DNA of 64,000 bases from Pterobdella sp. o SKG-2022. Its lineage: Eukaryota > Annelida > Clitellata > Hirudinida > Piscicolidae. Position 1 is the stretch's first letter; the number at the start of each line of letters is the position of its first letter. The notes under the pieces were generated by a model. That model was not told the origin of the DNA. It worked only from the letters and a program-made list of their open reading frames with translations, and searched no databases. The stretch covers positions 1,046,068 through 1,110,067 of the forward strand of contig OZ038325.1 in the NCBI GenBank assembly GCA_964035795.1. The letters run 5' to 3'. Shown piece after piece: positions 60,819-64,000 of this stretch. Position numbers and translations under genes: made by a program.

Positions 60819-63800
60819 ATGTTTAATATATCAAAACTCAAATCACGATTAGCTCCAAAACTTGCAGCCGACCAAGCTAAGGCTCAGAAGGTAGACTCAA
60901 AGCTAATAAATAACTCGTCGAAAACTTACAAACCAGCGCAAATCATTATAAGTGAAACATAACTCCCAAAGGAAAGAGTCAGAGCCTTGCAAGAAGCCAG
61001 ACTAGCTTCTCTAAATGAGGTCCACCATTACATGTTCGATCATGTGGCTAGGTACTTTGATGTTCCTATGAAGCACCTTCTCGACCAAATCACCGATAAT
61101 CAAACGGTACTCCGCTTTTAATCCAACATTTCATAGATGACCTTTATTTAAATTGTAGCATAATTATTTAAAAACTTTGAATGTTCAGTGTATCGATATC
61201 TTGTTGGGCTTCACAAACGGTGTTGAGCCTGTTGTAATGTTCTTCCACCAAGAAGGATTCCAGCCCAGAGGTTCAAATCTTTCGAACCAGTTCTTATACT
61301 TTATACCCTAATTTCGAATTTGATAAATAATGAAGCAATAATTTTTCAGCCAAAATGTTGATACGCTTCAATAATAAAACTATTATATAATTTTTACAAT
61401 ATTAACGTAAAGTGATTTAACTGCTACACAGCCACCAATTCCTTGGAAGGACTTCAGAGCCCGTCAGTGGTCATAAATAGTGGAGAAATGAAATTCACAG
61501 CAACCAATGGCTACGGCTATCCCCTCTCTGGCTGCTGCTTCTACTTCATCAAGGAACGCAAGGATATGATAGTCGACTCAAACAACATGACTGTTCGTTT
61601 TGATTCTGCTACGTTCAGTTGTTTAGAAAAATTGCCGATTTTTTTGAATATTTTATCGAGAAATCATTCAAATGGCTAAATATAAGTAATACACAAGTTC
61701 GGATTTAATTACCATAACAATTATTTTATAAACACATAAATCACAATTTCAAAAGCCCAATATAAATCCTCCTCTTTAAGGTTCAAAACCCTTATATAAC
61801 TCCTCCAAACCACCAGCTACTTATGCGAGGCTGCTTCAGCGCCAAGGAGCATGGCATCCTAGAAGAGGCATACACTATCCTCATGATGGTGTACAACGAG
61901 TTCTTTGCCAAGGCGAACAACGAGGCCACTTGGGGCAACCTCACCAAGTCTGTCACAGGGAAGAAGGCCATCCAATCTTTCGTCGATTACTTCTTCAACT
62001 TCACTTGTTCCTTTAAAAGTTTGTTGGGTTTCGTTGGAAGCAGTAGTGATTATCACTCACTAAGTATTTAATGAATTTTATTAGTATTGAGATAAATAAA
62101 TATATACCACCAGCTGCAAATGAGAGTGTTAAAGGGGTGGTGACGCTGCCCAAATTCGATCCAGACCTGCAGTTGAACCGCGTAAAAAAGGCACAACAGT
62201 GCGTGCAACTGGCTGCCAATGAGGCGGCTTGTCGGTCTGTGGAGAGCACCATTCTGCGTTGGTGCAGCATCATCAGGCAGGTTTGTAGCATTTGAGTGGC
62301 GTTACTGTTGTCTTTCAAAAATTTGAATTTCATTTATTTTTATTTTGAACTTTTATGATTATTTAAATTAATGGTTAATTTATTTCTTGAAACAAACGGC
62401 GAACAGACATTGATAACGAGTTCGACCCTACGAGTGGACAAGGACGACGAAGGACCTCTGGTGGAGTTGGAGTACTGGAGACATTTAAACATCAAGTACA
62501 ACTCCATCTTGGAGGAGATCAGAAGTCATGACTGTCGCATGGCCATCCAGGTGCTTAACATCATCAACTCCAAGGTGCTCAAGGTATGGTTCTCCACCAA
62601 CGACAAACTCACCAATGTGACCAATGAAGCCAGAGATAATGTCACCTACTTGTACCAGTTAGAGAAGTACTGCAAGGCCTTGTACCACGGGGATCCAGTC
62701 ACCCTGGTCAACTCTCTTCTCACCCTCATGAATTCCATCAGCATCATCTTCACCATCTCTTCATACTACAACAACTCCGAGAAAGCTACAGGATTGTTAC
62801 TCAAAGTGACCAACCAAATGTTGATCATGTGCAGAGCCTACCTTACCAACCACGGCAAAGAGACCATATGGCGACAGCCGAGAAAGGAAGTGATCGCCAA
62901 GATTGACGACTGTTTGAAACTGAGAGAGTCGTACAAGGATGCCTACAGGTGGGCTCGCAACAAGCTGGCCAGGGTGCCAGGAGGTATCATTTTTGACTTT
63001 TCGGAACAGTGCATCTTCGGCAAGTTCGATGCCTTCTGTCGCAGATTGGAAGAGATAAAGTACATTCTCAACTGCATGGAGACGTATTCAGTGTTAAAGA
63101 CATGCTTGATCGACGGCATCGACCCCATCTCCATCAAGATGCAAGCCCTTTTCAACGGACTCATGCTCAAGTCTTACGACATTCTCGAGTTGAGAAAGCC
63201 TGACTTCCAGCGTGACTTCCAGGCCTTCAACAAAACCCTCAACGACCTCGAAATGACTTTGTACAATTTTGTTAACACAGGCCTCTCCAAGATCAACGCC
63301 ACACTACCAGCCCTCAAATACGTTCAACGACTACAGCAACTTAACATCCCCAAACTTGACTGTTCCTCCAAGTATGAGGTACTCTTTAAGCAGTATGGCA
63401 GGGAGTTAGAGGACATCAAAAACGTTTACCTCAACAACTACTTAGACCCTCCCATCCACAATGACGTGTCGCCATTGATCGGCAAGATCTGCTGGGCACG
63501 AATCCTGAGCAAGAAAATAGAGACCCCCATTCACTATTTCACCAACAACATGAACTTCATGAACGAGAAGATGACAAAGAAAATCGTTTACAACTACAAC
63601 ATCATACAACAGACACTGGTGGAGTTCGAGATGATTTACCACACAACGTGGTACAAGTCTGTAGAGAACCTTAAGGACCTCTTGCAAGTGGCCCCCCTGG
63701 CAAAGAGCCACTCAGAAATCAATGTGAACCTCGATGCTGTGGTGCTGCAAGTGTTTAGTGAGTCTGACAACATGATCAAGATGAATCTCAGCATTCCAAA

Positions 63801-64000
63801 TCGAGCCAAAGTGCTCATGGTTTCAGAACACGACGTCAAACAAAACAAGTATTTTCTACAACTCATTCTCAACAGAACCAAGTCGATCAAAAAAAAACCA
63901 GGGGAGTTCTTCAACAAACTTTTCGGCTCGAGCTTTAGGAGGGTGAACTTCATGATGGTGCACGCCATGAAGACCCTCACTTGGACCTCTCCTGGCCTCT
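60819..64000 (+). CDS. DNAH5/8: Axonemal dynein heavy chain, DNAH5/DNAH8 (outer-arm gamma) type, 5' part
   Basis: Exons: 60819-60890, 60972-61106, 61189-61270, 61432-61592, 61817-62018, 62114-62280, 62407 to beyond 64000; phases agree. The start ATG opens MFNISKLKSR, comparable to the short MFRI start of DNAH5. Exon 2 has HHYMFDHVARYFDVP. The long last exon carries the DHC N1 tail domain: GPLVELEYWR, VTNEARDNVTYLYQLEK, YNNSEKATGLLLKVTNQM, DFSEQCIFGKFDAFCRRLE, LNIPKLD, GKICWARIL, and TLTWTSPGL at the window edge. These blocks align in order with DNAH5/DNAH8 and not with cytoplasmic dynein. This tail binds intermediate chains and other heavy chains; the AAA motor lies outside the window. The first intron (81 bp) is the shortest and least certain boundary. 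Known role: ciliary and flagellar beating. Confidence 0.93.

Overview
This is a window of a large, strongly AT-rich, repeat-laden animal (bilaterian) nuclear genome. The evidence is spliced genes with GT-AG introns, a SIX and an OTP homeobox gene, a laminin-type integrin alpha, kinesin-2, an axonemal dynein and a non-LTR retrotransposon. There are no prokaryotic features. The dense ATT, CA, GATA and ATCC microsatellites and a tRNA-derived repeat would fit a lophotrochozoan such as an annelid or leech, but the species assignment is only a guess. There is one assembly gap (26496-26695).

I reconstructed eleven protein genes by joining exons so that splice dinucleotides, codon phases and remembered family sequences all agree. 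Left to right they are: a SIX1/2 homeobox gene (-, 4919-6586), ubiquilin (+, 7223-14696, with a dead LINE in intron 5), TANGO2 (-, 15076-18050), an 8.7 kb repeat-rich gene desert, the C-terminal exons of an unrecognised gene (-, 26767-27547), Orthopedia/OTP (+, 28244-31618), the kinesin-2 motor KIF3B/C (-, 33178-35853), DENND6 (-, 36802-42136), the spliceosomal protein SmF/SNRPF (-, 42514-43227), a 32-exon laminin-type integrin alpha (+, 43477-55879), the transcription repressor DR1/NC2-beta (-, 59419-60417), and the 5' part of an outer-arm axonemal dynein heavy chain (+, 60819 to beyond the window). Three pairs are head-to-head (SIX/ubiquilin, SmF/integrin, DR1/dynein), so their short intergenic spaces are candidate bidirectional promoters. 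The genes do not form one pathway. KIF3B and the dynein both serve cilia, SIX and OTP are developmental transcription factors, and the rest are housekeeping or adhesion genes.

The main unusual theme is how far simple repeats have entered functional sequence. Repeat-like triplets encode a roughly 400-residue Asn-rich N-terminus of OTP, a Ser-rich insertion in DENND6 and a Pro/Ser tail on TANGO2. CA tracts directly abut 3' splice sites in three genes. One DENND6 intron appears to start with GC next to an ATT repeat. Other points are a six-nucleotide coding exon in SmF, a G-to-V change at homeodomain position 39 of OTP, a c-Myc-like basic nuclear signal in the ubiquilin, two tRNA-derived repeat copies, two LINE copies with ATG-repeat tails, and several non-repetitive islands around OTP that could be enhancers.
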